64,000 bases of DNA, taken from Catellatospora bangladeshensis (GTDB taxonomy: Bacteria; Actinomycetota; Actinomycetes; Mycobacteriales; Micromonosporaceae). The stretch spans positions 248,001-312,000 of the forward strand of contig NZ_BONF01000008.1 of NCBI RefSeq assembly GCF_016862575.1, given 5' to 3'. Within the stretch, counting starts at the first letter, position 1, and each line of letters starts with the position of its first letter. Shown in pieces: positions 33,279 to 40,765 of the stretch. The notes below the pieces were generated by a model, which was not told where the DNA came from, did not search any database, and saw nothing but the letters and a program-made list of their open reading frames with translations. The position numbers and the translations under genes were made by a program.

Positions 33279-33803
33279 TTACTCCGCGCGGGCGTCGGCG
33301 GCGGCGATGCCCTCGAGGTAGCCGCGGGCGCGCTCGGTGCGGGGGTAGCGGCCGACCAGCTCCCAGAAGCGGGCGTTGTGGCTGGGCACGATCAGGTGCA
33401 CCAGCTCGTGCAGCAGCACGTAGTCGCTGACCCAGGACGGCATGTCGCGGACCCGCTCGGACAGCCGGATGGTGCGGTCGGCGGGCGTGCAGGAACCCCA
33501 GCGTCCGTGCTGATTGGAGACCCAGCGCACGCTGGCGGGCACCGCGATCGCGCCGAACTCGGTCAGGTAGCGGCCGGCCAGCTGCCGGGCGCGCACCGCC
33601 AGGTCGGCATCACTGCGCTGGCTGCGCTGGTCGCGGGCGGCGAGCCGGGCGAGCATCTTGCCGACCCACTCGCTCTCCTCCGCGCGGGAGAACTGGCTGG
33701 GGATGAGCACCACGACCCGCTCGCCCTCCCGGTAGGCGGACACCGTCCGCCGCCGGCGCTCGCTGCGCCGTACCTCAACCACGGGTTTGCGTGCGGCGGC
33801 CAT
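33279..33803 (-). CDS. YgjP/DUF45-type M48-like metallopeptidase
   Basis: 174 residues. The zinc helix HELVHLIVPSHNARFW supplies HExxH, and NQHGRWGSCTPADRTIRLS is the WGSC signature of the YgjP family. The N-terminus (VVEVRRSERRRRTVSAYREGERVVVLIP) is the usual strand-rich lead. These are cytoplasmic SprT-like metallopeptidases, sometimes linked to protein or DNA-crosslink repair; the substrate is unknown. No clear ribosome site precedes the ATG. A 360-base gene-free stretch follows upstream on this strand. Confidence 0.88.
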   Translation of the reverse strand: MAAARKPVVEVRRSERRRRTVSAYREGERVVVLIPSQFSRAEESEWVGKMLARLAARDQRSQRSDADLAVRARQLAGRYLTEFGAIAVPASVRWVSNQHGRWGSCTPADRTIRLSERVRDMPSWVSDYVLLHELVHLIVPSHNARFWELVGRYPRTERARGYLEGIAAADARAE

Positions 33804-34165
33804 CTAGTGACCGGCGCAGGCCAGGGGGCACCCGGGGGCGACCAGGGGGGTGTTGCTCACGGCAAGGACGCTAGCGGCCCGATGCCAGGGTTCCGCAAGG
33901 GTCAATCTTGTGATCATCGCCAGAATTGCTGGGATTTGCCGAGTTCGCCAAGAAAATTCTTCCGGCTGGTACGGCCCCGGCCTGTCCGCATAAGGGGACA
34001 TTGCTCAATGCGCAGGCGACTTCCAGAAAATGCCTCATTTTCTACAAGCGTGATGACTCCGGCGTGTCCCGCGTAACCTGACTTATCTGATCGATCAGGG
34101 CAGGCAGACTTCCACCGTCACAGCGCGAGCGCCGGACGAGTCACCGTGGATCATGAGGAGGAACC
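33804..34165. other. Gene-free stretch with small palindromes
   Basis: This 362-base interval is visibly richer in A/T than the flanking genes (33900-34060). It holds an AT-rich 8-bp hairpin (AGAAAATG, 34025-34032 with 34036-34043) and a perfect palindrome CTGATCGATCAG (34087-34098), about 70 bases before the DUF5679 start. A strong ribosome site (GAGGAGGAA, about 34155-34163) closes it. Short open frames here have no coding character. It is best read as the promoter and leader of the DUF5679 gene. Confidence 0.6.
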
Positions 34166-34321
34166 GTGGCCGAAGAGAAGTACAACGGCTACTGCGTGAA
34201 GTGCAAGGAAAAGCGTGATTTCACCGGCAAGGTGGAGATCTCCAAGACTGGCATGCGGATGGCCAAGGGGCCCTGCCCCGTCTGCGGCACGACCGTGAAC
34301 CGCATTCTCGGCAAGGCCTGA
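34166..34321 (+). CDS. Small zinc-ribbon protein, DUF5679-like
   Basis: 51 residues: MAEEKYNGYCVKCKEKRDF ... GPCPVCGTTVNRILGKA. Two CxxC knuckles (YCVKC and PCPVC) make a small zinc ribbon, and the basic middle (KVEISKTGMRMAKG) suggests RNA or DNA contact. The GTG start is fixed by a near-ideal GAGGAGGAA ribosome site. It has its own terminator at 34335-34365, so it is monocistronic. The same compact protein is widely conserved in actinobacteria, but its role is unknown. It is too short for many gene finders. Confidence 0.85.
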   Translation: MAEEKYNGYCVKCKEKRDFTGKVEISKTGMRMAKGPCPVCGTTVNRILGKA

Positions 34322-34334
34322 GGAACAACGGCAG

Positions 34335-34365
34335 ACAGGAGCCCGCGGTCACCGCGGGCTCCTGT
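34335..34365 (+). terminator. Terminator of the zinc-ribbon gene
   Basis: A 15-bp perfect complementarity (34335-34349 with 34351-34365), in practice a 13-bp stem with a 5-base loop, 13 bases after the stop. Confidence 0.85.
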
Positions 34366-34494
34366 CGTCTACCCGACAGTTTTCCCCAAGATCTGTGGAC
34401 AACGCAGGTCAGGCCTGTGGAAAACCTGATGATCACGGGGGACGGCCTGTGGAAAACGCCTCCGGGCCGCGCGCGGCTGGCACCGTGACCGGCT

Positions 34495-35472
34495 GTGAAC
34501 CGCCCGCCGATGACCCGCCCGGCCCTGCTGCCGGGCCTGCGCCCGATGTGGCGCGACCCGCTCACCGTCCAGCTGGGCACCGATCCCGAGTACGCGGTCG
34601 TGCTCGAACTGCCGCACCGCTCCGCCGCCCGGCTGCTGGAGCTGCTCGACGGGTCCCGGACGGAGCGCGCGCTGCTCGGCGAGATGAGCCGGCTGGGCAT
34701 GCGCGCCGACGACGTGTACGCGGTGCTGGCCGCCCTCGCCGAGCGCGGTCTGGTGGTGCCCGCCCAGGCCCTGATGCCCGCCGCGCTGCCCCCGTCCCGC
34801 CGGGAGCGGCTGGGTGACGAGGCCGCCGCACTGGCGCTGCGCCAGGGCGAGACGGCGGGCACTCCGGCCCGCGTGCTGCAGCGCCGCTCCCAGGCGCGGG
34901 TGATCGTGGCCGGCACCGGACCGCTCGCCCGGCTGGTCGCCACCACGCTGGCGGACGCCGGGGTGGGCAAGGTCGGCGTGGTGGCCGCCGCGGGTGAGTC
35001 GGCGGCGGTGGCCGAGGGCCGGCCGGAGGCGCCGCCCGCCGGGCCCCCGGGCACGCTGCGGGCCACCGACGCCACCTTCCGGGTGCAGGTCGGGTACGCG
35101 GTGTCCAGCCGCGGCACGCGCCGCCGGGTGCCGCACCTGGCGCTCGCCGTACGCGACGGGATCGCGGTGGTCGGGCCGCTGGTGCCCGCCTCCGGCGGCC
35201 CCTGCCTGCGCTGCCTGGACCTGCACCGCACCGATCGGGACCCGGACTGGCCCGCGCTCGCCGCACAGCTCGCCGCGGGGCCGGGCCGCGATCCGTGCGC
35301 CGCCGCGACCCGCCTCACCGCCGCCGGGTTCGCCGCGGCCGAGGTGCTCGCCTACCTCGATGGCGCCGAGCCGACCACCGTCGGCACCACCGTGGAGATC
35401 AACGGGGTACGGCCCTGGCGGCGGCGCACCTGGACCCCGCATCCCGCGTGCGACTGCACCCGGCGCCGGTGA
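34495..35472 (+). CDS. E1-like/TOMM leader-binding-type protein (ThiF fold), no partner cyclase nearby
   Basis: 325 residues. The N-terminal half (LLPGLRPMWRDPLTVQLGTDPEYAVVLELP; LLELLDGSRTERALLGEM) looks like the winged-helix precursor-recognition domain found on azoline-forming E1-like proteins. A Rossmann segment follows (RVIVAGTGPLARLVATTLADAGVGKVGVV), with paired cysteines in PCLRCLDLHRTDRDPDWPAL and the terminal HPACDC, the zinc tetrad of that family. Clear ATP-adenylation residues are not visible. It sits between the zinc-ribbon gene and the ABC1 kinase at the position of (from memory) Rv3196. Function is unknown, and a peptide-modifying role is only an analogy. Confidence 0.7.
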   Translation: MNRPPMTRPALLPGLRPMWRDPLTVQLGTDPEYAVVLELPHRSAARLLELLDGSRTERALLGEMSRLGMRADDVYAVLAALAERGLVVPAQALMPAALPPSRRERLGDEAAALALRQGETAGTPARVLQRRSQARVIVAGTGPLARLVATTLADAGVGKVGVVAAAGESAAVAEGRPEAPPAGPPGTLRATDATFRVQVGYAVSSRGTRRRVPHLALAVRDGIAVVGPLVPASGGPCLRCLDLHRTDRDPDWPALAAQLAAGPGRDPCAAATRLTAAGFAAAEVLAYLDGAEPTTVGTTVEINGVRPWRRRTWTPHPACDCTRRR

Positions 35473-35543
35473 CCTCGACATCTCCACACGGTCTTCACCG
35501 CTCAGGAGCGGCCGAAACGCGGCGAGTCGGCCACAATGGCACG

Positions 35544-36875
35544 GTGACCGACATCCCGCGCCGCGCCGTGTCCCGTACCGCCAAGCTGGCCTCGCTGCCC
35601 CTGGGTTTCGCCGGGCGCACCGTGCTCGGCTTCGGCAAGCGGGTCACCGGCCTGGCCTCCGACGTGATCTCGGCGGAGATCCAGGAGCGCACGGCCGAGC
35701 AGCTGTTCAGCGTGCTCGGCCAGCTCAAGGGCGGCGCGATGAAGCTCGGCCAGGCGCTGAGCGTGTTCGAGGCGGCCCTGCCGGACGCGCTGGCCGAGCC
35801 GTACCGGGAGGCGCTGGTCAAGCTGCAGGAGGCGGCTCCGCCGCTGCCCGCGGCGACCGTGCACAAGGTGCTGGCCGAGCAGCTGGGCGCGGACTGGCGG
35901 GGGCTGTTCCGCGAGTTCGACGACGCCCCGGCCGCGGCGGCCAGCATCGGCCAGGTGCACCGGGCCGAGTGGAAGCTGCCACGCAAGCGGGCGGGCATCC
36001 CGGTCGCGGTGAAGGTGCAGTACCCCGGGGCGGGGGACGCGCTCATCGCGGACCTGACCCAGCTGTCCCGGCTGGCCGGCCTGTTCAAGGTGATCCAGCC
36101 CGGCCTGGACGTGAAACCGCTGGTCACCGAGCTGCGCGAGCGGGTCGTGGAGGAGCTGGACTACGAGCTGGAGGCGGCCAGCCAGCGCGCTTTCGCCGAG
36201 GCCTACGCCGGGGACGAGGACTTCCTGGTGCCGCGGGTGATGGCCGCGGCGCCCCGGGTGATCGTCACCGAGTGGGTGGAGGGCATCCCGCTCTCGAAGA
36301 TCATCGGCTCGGGCACCGTGGCGCAGCGCGACCGGGCCGGGGAGCTGATGGCCACGCTCCACTTCTCCGCGCCGGAGCGGGCCGGGCTGCTGCACGCCGA
36401 CCCGCACCCCGGCAACTACCGGCTGCTGCCCGACGGGCGGCTGGCCGTGATCGACTTCGGGGCCGTGGCCCGAGTGCCGCAGGGGCTGCCGGAACCGGTC
36501 GGCCGGATCACCCGGCTGGCGCTGGCCGGCCGGGCCGACGAGGTGCTGGCCGGGCTGCGTGGCGAGGGTTTCCTGCGCAAGGACTCCGACATCGACGCGC
36601 AGGCGGTGCTCGACTACGTGCGCCCCATGCTGGACCCGCTGGCCGAGGAGGAGTTCCGGTTCAGCCGTGCCTGGCTGCGGGAGGAGGCGGCCCGGCTGGC
36701 GAGCCCGCGCAGCCCCGCGTACCAGCTGGGACGGCAGCTCAACCTGCCCCCGTCGTACCTGATGATCCACCGGGTGACGCTGGGCTCCATCGGCGTGCTC
36801 TGCCAGCTGGAGGCCAAGGCCCCCTACCGGGCCATCCTGGAACGCTGGCTCCCCGGCTTCGCCGACCCGGAGTGA
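35544..36875 (+). CDS. ABC1/AarF-UbiB-family atypical kinase
   Basis: 443 residues. The family-defining KxGQ helix is in KGGAMKLGQALSVFEAALPD. The Ala-rich nucleotide loop AAAASIGQVHRAEW, VAVKVQYPG lysine, catalytic LLHADPHPGNYRLL and metal-binding VIDFGAVARVP all follow in order. Members tune isoprenoid-quinone or lipid metabolism; the actinobacterial one next to WhiB7 is not well characterised. GTG 35544 gives TDIPRRAVSRTAKLAS as N-terminus. It starts 71 bases after the E1-like gene and is followed by palindromic element B1 and a terminator. Confidence 0.92.
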   Translation: MTDIPRRAVSRTAKLASLPLGFAGRTVLGFGKRVTGLASDVISAEIQERTAEQLFSVLGQLKGGAMKLGQALSVFEAALPDALAEPYREALVKLQEAAPPLPAATVHKVLAEQLGADWRGLFREFDDAPAAAASIGQVHRAEWKLPRKRAGIPVAVKVQYPGAGDALIADLTQLSRLAGLFKVIQPGLDVKPLVTELRERVVEELDYELEAASQRAFAEAYAGDEDFLVPRVMAAAPRVIVTEWVEGIPLSKIIGSGTVAQRDRAGELMATLHFSAPERAGLLHADPHPGNYRLLPDGRLAVIDFGAVARVPQGLPEPVGRITRLALAGRADEVLAGLRGEGFLRKDSDIDAQAVLDYVRPMLDPLAEEEFRFSRAWLREEAARLASPRSPAYQLGRQLNLPPSYLMIHRVTLGSIGVLCQLEAKAPYRAILERWLPGFADPE

Positions 36876-36890
36876 TCCACCCCGCGCCAT

Positions 36891-36951
36891 GATCGCGGTC
36901 TCGTGTCGGAATGTGCGGCTGGGCCGCAGGTTTGGACACGAGACCGCGATC
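36891..36951. repeat. 61-nt palindromic element B, copy 1
   Basis: Perfect 17-bp arms (36891-36907 with 36935-36951; arm GATCGCGGTCTCGTGTC) around a 27-nt centre that contains a 6-bp hairpin TGCGGC/GCCGCA. A second copy lies at 55734-55794. It occupies the 3' side of the ABC1 kinase gene, before its terminator. Confidence 0.88.
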
Positions 36952-36979
36952 TTCACCCGGGGCGGAGCCCTGATACGAG

Positions 36980-37019
36980 CGAAGCTCCCGCCCGGCTGGA
37001 CAGCCCGGCGGGAGCTTCG
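36980..37019. terminator. Bidirectional terminator between ABC1 kinase and the 47-residue gene
   Basis: A 13-bp stem (CGAAGCTCCCGCC, 36980-36992 with 37007-37019) plus an inner GGCT/AGCC. It lies between converging genes. The same stem sequence recurs at 57700-57743. Confidence 0.85.
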
Positions 37020-37031
37020 GTCATCACTTGC

Positions 37032-37175
37032 TTAGCGCTGCGACAGCTCACGAGCGCGCTTACGCGCGCGAACCATGATCTGGCGGGCGGAACGGGAAGC
37101 CTCAGAGGGGATGGTCTGAGGCTCAAGCATTCGGGCCCGGCTCATGACTTCGTGGATCATATAGATGTCGCTCAT
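37032..37175 (-). CDS. Small basic protein of 47 residues downstream of whiB7
   Basis: MSDIYMIHEVMSRARMLEP ... SRSARQIMVRARKRARELSQR: an acidic/neutral helix followed by a strongly basic helical tail (RKRARELSQR). ATG 37175 is preceded by GAAGCGAG; an in-frame ATG at 37190 has poorer spacing. It lies 82 bases downstream of whiB7 on the same strand, with a terminator 12 bases past its stop, so it is probably co-transcribed and shares WhiB7's antibiotic-stress induction. No recognised domain. Third-position composition is less biased than the neighbours, but the clear terminator and ribosome site favour a real gene. Confidence 0.6.
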   Translation of the reverse strand: MSDIYMIHEVMSRARMLEPQTIPSEASRSARQIMVRARKRARELSQR

Positions 37176-37257
37176 CTCGCTTCTCATTTCCTTCGTTTCC
37201 GTTCTCGAGTAGTTGCGTAGCCGGCAGGCGGCTGGATCGGTGTTGCGGAGTTGCTGC

Positions 37258-37617
37258 TCAGGCAGCGAGCCGGACCGACTCGCGAGCGGTGACCGCGGCG
37301 ACGCGCGCCTCGGTCTCGGCCACCAGGGCCGCCTCGCGAGCGAGGTCGTCCTTACGCGGACGGCCACGCGGACGCTTGCGCGCCACGACCGCACCACGCT
37401 CGAAGATCTCGCCGCCCCAGACGCCCCAGGGCTCCTCGCGCTCCAGAGCGCCGGAGAGGCACTCGACCTTGAGCGGGCACTCGCCGCAGAGCGACTTCGC
37501 CAGCTCAAGCTCCGCAGGAGCGTCGGAGAACCAGAGGTCCGGGTCGAACTTCCGGCAGGGCAGCTCCGCACCCAGCTCGACGCTGAAGTCGAGGGCTGGG
37601 GCCAATGCCAGACTCAT
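37258..37617 (-). CDS. whiB7: WhiB7-type redox-sensing transcription factor
   Basis: 119 residues. Cysteines C21, C44, C47 and C53 (PCRKFDPDLWF ... LCGECPLKVEC) would hold the [4Fe-4S] cluster. EPWGVWGGE is the sigma-contact beta-turn and KRPRGRPRKD is the AT-hook that distinguishes WhiB7/WblC from other WhiB proteins. It activates intrinsic-resistance genes together with SigA. The neighbours (uvrD2 upstream, ABC1 kinase downstream) match the conserved whiB7 locus. A GGAAGG-type site precedes ATG 37617, and a strong hairpin with U-rich tail lies 66 bases upstream, consistent with the attenuation known to control this gene. Confidence 0.95.
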   Translation of the reverse strand: MSLALAPALDFSVELGAELPCRKFDPDLWFSDAPAELELAKSLCGECPLKVECLSGALEREEPWGVWGGEIFERGAVVARKRPRGRPRKDDLAREAALVAETEARVAAVTARESVRLAA

Positions 37618-37682
37618 CTTCCGGTCACCTTCCTTTCATCGCGATCTCGTGGATCGGCTTTCCATGGGGGTGGAAATAACTA

Positions 37683-37717
37683 AGGCCGCGGATCCCGGTG
37701 TACGGGTTCCGCGGCCT
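37683..37717 (-). terminator. Terminator or attenuator between the 117-residue gene and whiB7
   Basis: A 10-bp stem (37683-37692 with 37708-37717) with an inner CCCG/CGGG extension, followed on the minus strand by TTAGTTATTT. It lies 21 bases after the stop of the 117-residue gene and 66 bases before whiB7, so it must either end the upstream transcript or act as the whiB7 leader attenuator. Confidence 0.8.
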
Positions 37718-37738
37718 CGAGGTGAGCCGGTGGTCTGG

Positions 37739-38092
37739 TCAGACCTTTGGTTTACCTCGAGGTGGAACACCGCCGAATCCATCGAGCTTGACGCCCGTGG
37801 ACTCCTGGACCCGGTAGGCCAGGGTGGTGCTGATGGTGCTGGGGGTGGTGCTCTTCAGGGTCATGGCGCCCGCCGGAGCGGCCGCCTTGATCTCGATCGG
37901 GGTCCACGCCAGCTGTCGCAGGACGGGCAGCTGGGCCACCGGCAGCAGGCCGGCGACGGCCGGGGCCGCGAAGCCACGGGTGGCGTGGCCACCGATGACG
38001 GCACGGTTCCTCGGCGAGACGGTGACCGACGGCGCGCAGGCAGCGGCGAGCGACGGCAACACAGCGTTCGGGGTCATGAACGTGATCTCCAT
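37739..38092 (-). CDS. Conserved-position hypothetical protein of 117 residues upstream of whiB7
   Basis: MEITFMTPNAVLPSLAAAC ... AVIGGHATRGFAAPAVAGLLPVAQLPVLRQLAWTPIEIKAAAPAGAMTLKS ... Translation is strongly supported by AGGAGG 8 bases before the ATG and by GC-rich third positions through most of the frame. The last dozen codons (GGVPPRGKPKV) switch to low-GC third bases, and this segment contains an ACCTCGAGG repeat that could pair with the whiB7-side hairpin. There is no membrane helix and no known domain. It might be an independent gene or a regulatory leader frame for whiB7. Confidence 0.65.
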   Translation of the reverse strand: MEITFMTPNAVLPSLAAACAPSVTVSPRNRAVIGGHATRGFAAPAVAGLLPVAQLPVLRQLAWTPIEIKAAAPAGAMTLKSTTPSTISTTLAYRVQESTGVKLDGFGGVPPRGKPKV

Positions 38093-38224
38093 GGGACTCG
38101 CCTCCTCTCCAACGCACCCTAGAATCGAACAGAACGTGAATCACCGCTCAGGAGCAGCACTGATGCGCGCTCTTGAAGGTGTGACCGAAGGTTATGCCTC
38201 CCGGGCGGGAGCGCGCAAACGGTT

Positions 38225-40399
38225 TTACGGCTCTGTTGCCAAATCTTTTTGAAGATCTTCTGAGCCGGGTTCGGCGGGCAGTAGTTCATCGGGCGTCGCG
38301 CCGTTGAGCAGGGCCAGCACAGCCTGGCCGTACTTCTCCAGTTTGCGCGGACCGATGCCCGCGATCTGGACCAGGCCCGCGTTGTCGGAAGGCTGACGTT
38401 CGGCCAGCGCGGTCAGCGTCGCGTCGGTGAAGACGACGTACGCCGGCACGCTCTCCGCCTTCGCGGCCCGCGCCCGCCAGTCGGTCAGCCGCTCCAGCAG
38501 CTCCTCGTCCAGCGAGGACGGGCAGCCGGCGCACCGGCCGAGCTTGCGCTCCGCCCCCCCGAACAGGGTCGCCCCGCACACCCGGCAGCTCACGATCACC
38601 GTCTTGCGGGGCAGGCGCTGGGCCGGGCGCTCCGCCCGCTCGGCGCGCGGCGCGGTGGTGTGCCCGCCGAAACCCGACAGCACCCCCTGCAGGAAGCGGC
38701 ACGGGCGCCGGGGCCGCCCGCCCGGTGAGCGGGCCTCGCCGTAGCTCAGCCAGAGCAGGCGCCGGGCCCGGGTCACCCCGACGTACAGCAGGCGCCGCTC
38801 CTCCTCCAGCGCCTCGGGGGTGCGGGCGTACGCCGTGGGCAGGGTGCCCTCGGCGAGCCCGACCAGGAACACCGCGTCCCACTCCAGGCCCTTGGCCGAG
38901 TGCAGGCTGGCCAGGGTCACCCCGTCCACGGCCGGGGCGTGCTGCGCCTGGGCGCGCCGGGCCAGCTCGGCGTTGAACCCGGCCAGCCCGTCCTCGCCGC
39001 CCGGCTCCGGGCGGAACTCGGCGGCCAGGCGCACCAGCGCGGCCAGCGCCTCCCACTGCTCGCGCGCCGCACCGCCGGCCGGCTGGCGCTCGGGCTGCCA
39101 GCCCAGGCCAGTGAGCACCGCGCTGACCGTGCCGGGCAGGTCGTCCAGGCCGTCCTCGGTGCGTGAGGCGCCGCGCAGGGTCACCATCGCCCGGCGGATC
39201 TCGGCCCGCTCGAAGAAGCGCTCGCCGCCGCGCAGCACGTACGGCACCCCGGCCTCGGCCAGCGCCTCCTCGTACGTCTCCGACTGGGCGTTGGCGCGGA
39301 ACAGCACGGCGATCCCGGCCGCGGGGGTGCCCGCAGCGATCAGCTCGGCGCAGCGGCGGGCCACCGCGACCGCCTCGGTGTGCTCGTCGGCGAACACCCG
39401 CGCGTCCGGCTCCGGCCCGGCCGGGCGCTGGCCCACCAGGTCCAGCCGCAGCCGGGCCTCGCTGCCCTTCGCCTGCCGGATGACCGCGTTGGCCAGGCCC
39501 ACCACCTGCGGCGTGGACCGGTAGTCGCGGACCAGCCGGACCACGGTGGCGTCACGGTGGGTCCGCGCGAAGTCCACCAGGTAGGCCGACGTCGCGCCGG
39601 TGAACGAGTAGATGGTCTGCGCCGCGTCGCCGACCACGGTGAGGTCGCGCCGCCCGCCCAGCCACGCCTCCAGCAGCCGCTGCTGCAGCGGGTTCACGTC
39701 CTGGTACTCGTCGACGACGAAGTGCCGGTACTGCGCGCGGACCTGCTCGGCGACGTCGGGGTGCTCCTCGATGCCCCAGCACATGGCGCGCAGCAGGTCC
39801 TCGAAGTCGATCACGCTCTGCTGCCGCTTGACCTGCTCGTACGCCGTGTAGACGGCGGCGACCTGGGCCGGGTCGAGCGGGGTCTCCCGGCCCGCCTTGG
39901 CCGCCGCGACGGCGTACTCCCCCGGCTCGACCAGGCAGGCCTTGGCCCACTCGATCTCGGCGGCGAGGTCACGGGTGCCGGTGCGGTCGACCCGCACCCC
40001 GGCGCGCGCCGTGGCCAGGGTGACCAGCTTCGCCTTGCTCTCCTCCAGCGGCGGCATGTCCCGGCCGCGCAGCAGCCGCGGCGCGAAGTAGCGCAGCTGG
40101 CGCAGGGCGGCGGCGTGGAAGGTGCGCGCCTGTACGCCGTGCGCGCCCAGCCCGATCAGCCGCTCCCGCAGCTGCGCGGCGGCCCGCGCGGTGAACGTGA
40201 CCGCGAGCACGTGCTTCGGCTGGATCTGCCCGCTGACGACGCGGTGCGCGATCCGGCTGGTGATCGCCCGGGTCTTGCCGGTGCCCGCGCCGGCCAGGAT
40301 GCAGACCGGGCCGGCGGGCGCGACGACCGCAGCCCGCTGCTCCTCGTCCAGGCCGGCGAGCACCTGCGAGGCCGTGTCGGCGTCGGCGAATCGGGTCAC
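38225..40399 (-). CDS. uvrD2: ATP-dependent DNA helicase UvrD2
   Basis: 724 residues. SF1A helicase with Walker A ILAGAGTGKTRAITSR (residues 36-43), DEYQD box FVVDEYQDVNPLQQ, and motif VI YVGVTRARRLLWLSYGEA. A four-cysteine zinc element (CRVCGATLFGGAERKLGRC...C) and a C-terminal HRDC domain (ESVPAYVVFTDATLTALAERQ) follow, exactly the UvrD2 layout. 3'-5' translocase in DNA repair; essential in mycobacteria. GTG 40399 is the start. It diverges from mycoredoxin and precedes the 117-residue gene and whiB7, the standard actinobacterial order. Confidence 0.95.
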   Translation of the reverse strand: MTRFADADTASQVLAGLDEEQRAAVVAPAGPVCILAGAGTGKTRAITSRIAHRVVSGQIQPKHVLAVTFTARAAAQLRERLIGLGAHGVQARTFHAAALRQLRYFAPRLLRGRDMPPLEESKAKLVTLATARAGVRVDRTGTRDLAAEIEWAKACLVEPGEYAVAAAKAGRETPLDPAQVAAVYTAYEQVKRQQSVIDFEDLLRAMCWGIEEHPDVAEQVRAQYRHFVVDEYQDVNPLQQRLLEAWLGGRRDLTVVGDAAQTIYSFTGATSAYLVDFARTHRDATVVRLVRDYRSTPQVVGLANAVIRQAKGSEARLRLDLVGQRPAGPEPDARVFADEHTEAVAVARRCAELIAAGTPAAGIAVLFRANAQSETYEEALAEAGVPYVLRGGERFFERAEIRRAMVTLRGASRTEDGLDDLPGTVSAVLTGLGWQPERQPAGGAAREQWEALAALVRLAAEFRPEPGGEDGLAGFNAELARRAQAQHAPAVDGVTLASLHSAKGLEWDAVFLVGLAEGTLPTAYARTPEALEEERRLLYVGVTRARRLLWLSYGEARSPGGRPRRPCRFLQGVLSGFGGHTTAPRAERAERPAQRLPRKTVIVSCRVCGATLFGGAERKLGRCAGCPSSLDEELLERLTDWRARAAKAESVPAYVVFTDATLTALAERQPSDNAGLVQIAGIGPRKLEKYGQAVLALLNGATPDELLPAEPGSEDLQKDLATEP

Positions 40400-40483
40400 A
40401 ACAAGGAATCATCCCAGGTGTTGTGGATGTTGAGTTGCGTAGAGTCCCCCGGAGCCCCCGCTCCCCCGACCCGAGGATCGTCC

Positions 40484-40744
40484 ATGCTGACCATGTACTC
40501 GACCACGTGGTGTGGTTACTGCCACCGGCTGCGCTCTCAGCTCGACCGGGAGGGCATCGACTACACCGTGATCGACATCGAGCAGGACCCGAACGCGGCC
40601 GACTTCGTGATGAGCGTGAACGGCGGCAACCAGACCGTCCCGACGGTCCGCTTCGCCGACGGCTCCGCGCTCACCAACCCCAGCATCATCCAGGTCAAGG
40701 AGCGCCTGGCGGCCATCGCGGACACCGCCGCCGAGCCTGCCTGA
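40484..40744 (+). CDS. mrx1: Mycoredoxin-type glutaredoxin-like protein
   Basis: 86 residues. Active-site TWCGYC (C10, C13) at the start of a thioredoxin fold, cis-Pro in GNQTVPTVRFADG. This is the mycoredoxin arrangement that reduces mycothiol mixed disulfides. GAGGA precedes ATG 40484. It diverges from uvrD2, as in other actinobacteria. In the cytoplasm it would work with mycothiol and mycothione reductase. The symbol is by position and motif. Confidence 0.9.
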   Translation: MLTMYSTTWCGYCHRLRSQLDREGIDYTVIDIEQDPNAADFVMSVNGGNQTVPTVRFADGSALTNPSIIQVKERLAAIADTAAEPA

Positions 40745-40765
40745 CACCTGCCCCGCCGGCCGGGC

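Noticed and set aside
33804-34001. A 65-codon minus-strand frame upstream of the YgjP-type gene
   Set aside because: It covers the AT-rich pocket, has no ribosome site and no biased third positions.
38162-38251. A 29-codon plus-strand frame (MRALEGVTEGYASRAG...) in the uvrD2/117-residue gap
   Set aside because: It is antisense to the end of uvrD2, has no ribosome site and is too short to judge.
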